Source: an uncultured Lachnospiraceae bacterium (GTDB lineage: Bacteria; Bacillota; Clostridia; Lachnospirales; Lachnospiraceae). From it: a DNA stretch of 64,000 bases. How positions within the stretch are numbered: position 1 is the first letter of the stretch; every line of letters starts with the position of its first letter. Both the position numbers and the translations under genes were made by a program. Under the pieces are notes generated by a model. It made no database searches. It had not been told where the DNA came from and worked only from the letters and a program-made list of their open reading frames with translations. Positions 63,497-64,000 of this stretch are shown here, one piece after another. The DNA lies in the NCBI GenBank assembly GCA_948470335.1, contig CAOKOL010000001.1, positions 62,001 through 126,000 of the forward strand, written 5' to 3'.

Positions 63497-63636
63497 AATT
63501 TGCCCTGGGCCATCTGCTCGAATACCCGGTACAGATTCAGGATGCCGTAGCCTGTTGATGGCAAGTTATTGTCATAGTATTTTTTGATGGTTCCGTTTTC
63601 GTCTATCTTATAACGGCGTGGAACCCGTCCCGACAT
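63493..63636 (-). CDS. Small protein of unknown function, 47 residues
   Basis: MSGRVPRRYKIDENGTIKKY, ending GYGILNLYRVFEQMAQGKF. GGAGAAAGG precedes the ATG. Its stop overlaps the DUF1097 stop on the opposite strand. The end resembles the C-terminal tail of S8 peptidases, but the length is far too short; it may be a fragment. Not recognised. Confidence 0.4.
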   Translation of the reverse strand: MSGRVPRRYKIDENGTIKKYYDNNLPSTGYGILNLYRVFEQMAQGKF

Positions 63637-63680
63637 GGTATCCCTTTCTCCAGACTTCAGGCCAGGTTGGCCCAGAGCAA

Positions 63681-63709
63681 TAAAAAACCGCCAGCGTCAG
63701 CCTGCGGTT
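63681..63709 (-). terminator. Terminator after the ParE/RelE-like gene
   Basis: On the minus strand AACCGCAGGC pairs with GCTGGCGGTT (one mismatch) around TGAC and is followed by TTTTTTATT. Confidence 0.75.
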
Positions 63710-63730
63710 CCATCGTTACTATATTTTGTT

Positions 63731-64000
63731 TTATCCTTCATTGTCGTTCCGCGGCAGATCAGGAAACAGAATCCGAAGATAATCCTGTCTGCCGTAGAGA
63801 ACACAGTCAATGTACACATCTTGCCCATTCACACGGTAGAAAACCATGTAATTTCCACTGGTGAGAAATCGGTAGTCGCTTTCTATATCTGTCACAGAGG
63901 ACAGCGGAGCGCCGATTTCTGAAAAATTTTCCAGTTCATCAACAGTGTCCATGATTTTGTTTACGGTGTTTTCAGCGGCTTGCGGATTACATAATTCAAA
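63731..64000 (-). CDS. ParE/RelE-type toxin, cut by the window edge
   Basis: 90 residues visible; the frame is open past the right edge, so the start is missing. AAENTVNKIMDTVDELENFS, SVTDIESDYRFLTSGNYMVF and YRVNGQDVYIDCVLYGRQDY are typical of the ParE/RelE toxin fold. The antitoxin, expected just upstream, lies beyond the edge. A terminator follows. Confidence 0.85.
   Translation of the reverse strand, partial: FELCNPQAAENTVNKIMDTVDELENFSEIGAPLSSVTDIESDYRFLTSGNYMVFYRVNGQDVYIDCVLYGRQDYLRILFPDLPRNDNEG

Noticed and set aside
1..64000. CRISPR arrays or rRNA genes
   Set aside because: No regularly spaced short repeats and no rRNA sequence were seen.

Overview
The window looks like a chromosome segment from an anaerobic Firmicute of class Clostridia, most likely Lachnospiraceae. 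This rests on the gene order hprK-murB-whiA-HPr/Crh-dnaE-pfkA, strong AGGAGG ribosome sites, roughly 50% GC, and many GHKL/LytTR two-component systems with FtsX-type ABC transporters. No rRNA or CRISPR array was seen. Genus is not decidable by eye.

Layout. 1-8.2 kb: start of a rel gene, then a conserved housekeeping run on the minus strand (pfkA, dnaE, a Crh-like HPr, whiA, murB, hprK). rapZ, which often lies between murB and whiA, is absent. 8.3-11.5 kb: a large hybrid histidine kinase. 11.6-13 kb: tRNA-Arg, a broken tRNA-Glu-like fragment, a small XRE regulator, tRNA-Lys, and relics of a Uma2/toxin cassette. 13.2-14.4 kb: an ECF sigma factor fused in frame to a DUF2461 domain. 14.5-24.1 kb: an Agr-like kinase/LytTR pair, a Gld-type ABC transporter with a DUF4340 protein (its GldG-like subunit is frameshifted), and an OmpR-type two-component pair. 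24.2-33.6 kb: AzlCD exporter, radical SAM protein and HxlR regulator sharing a palindromic operator region, a GHKL/LytTR pair divergent from a BceAB-like transporter, and an Rpn-type nuclease. 33.8-43 kb: an FtsX/ATPase transporter with its kinase (frameshifted at an A-tract) and OmpR regulator, a LURP-one-like protein, and an SGNH/MBOAT pair for envelope O-acylation. 43.2-46.8 kb: sirtuin, DUF951, M20 amidohydrolase and an rRNA methyltransferase.

46.8-54.2 kb is a decayed prophage or integrative element bounded by a 33-bp perfect direct repeat that is the 3' end of the methyltransferase gene. It carries broken dnaB and tape-measure genes, small phage genes, an XRE regulator, a Uma2 nuclease-fold gene and a holin-like toxin. 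No integrase remains. A second, closely similar Uma2 gene lies just outside the right repeat, and the relic at 12.6-12.9 kb matches pieces of the same cassette.

54.9-59 kb: a surface-sugar cluster (DegT aminotransferase, two family 2 glycosyltransferases, an FAD oxidoreductase). 59.2-63.5 kb: a PucR/CdaR-like regulator facing a deleted and an intact URO-D-family methyltransferase-like gene, followed by a DUF1097 membrane protein. The window ends in a ParE/RelE-like toxin.

The points most worth checking are the sigma-DUF2461 fusion, the recurring Uma2/XRE/holin-like cassette, and a dispersed 45-125 bp repeat (four copies) that sits just before start codons, once invades an ABC ATPase gene, and shows compensatory changes in its basal stem.
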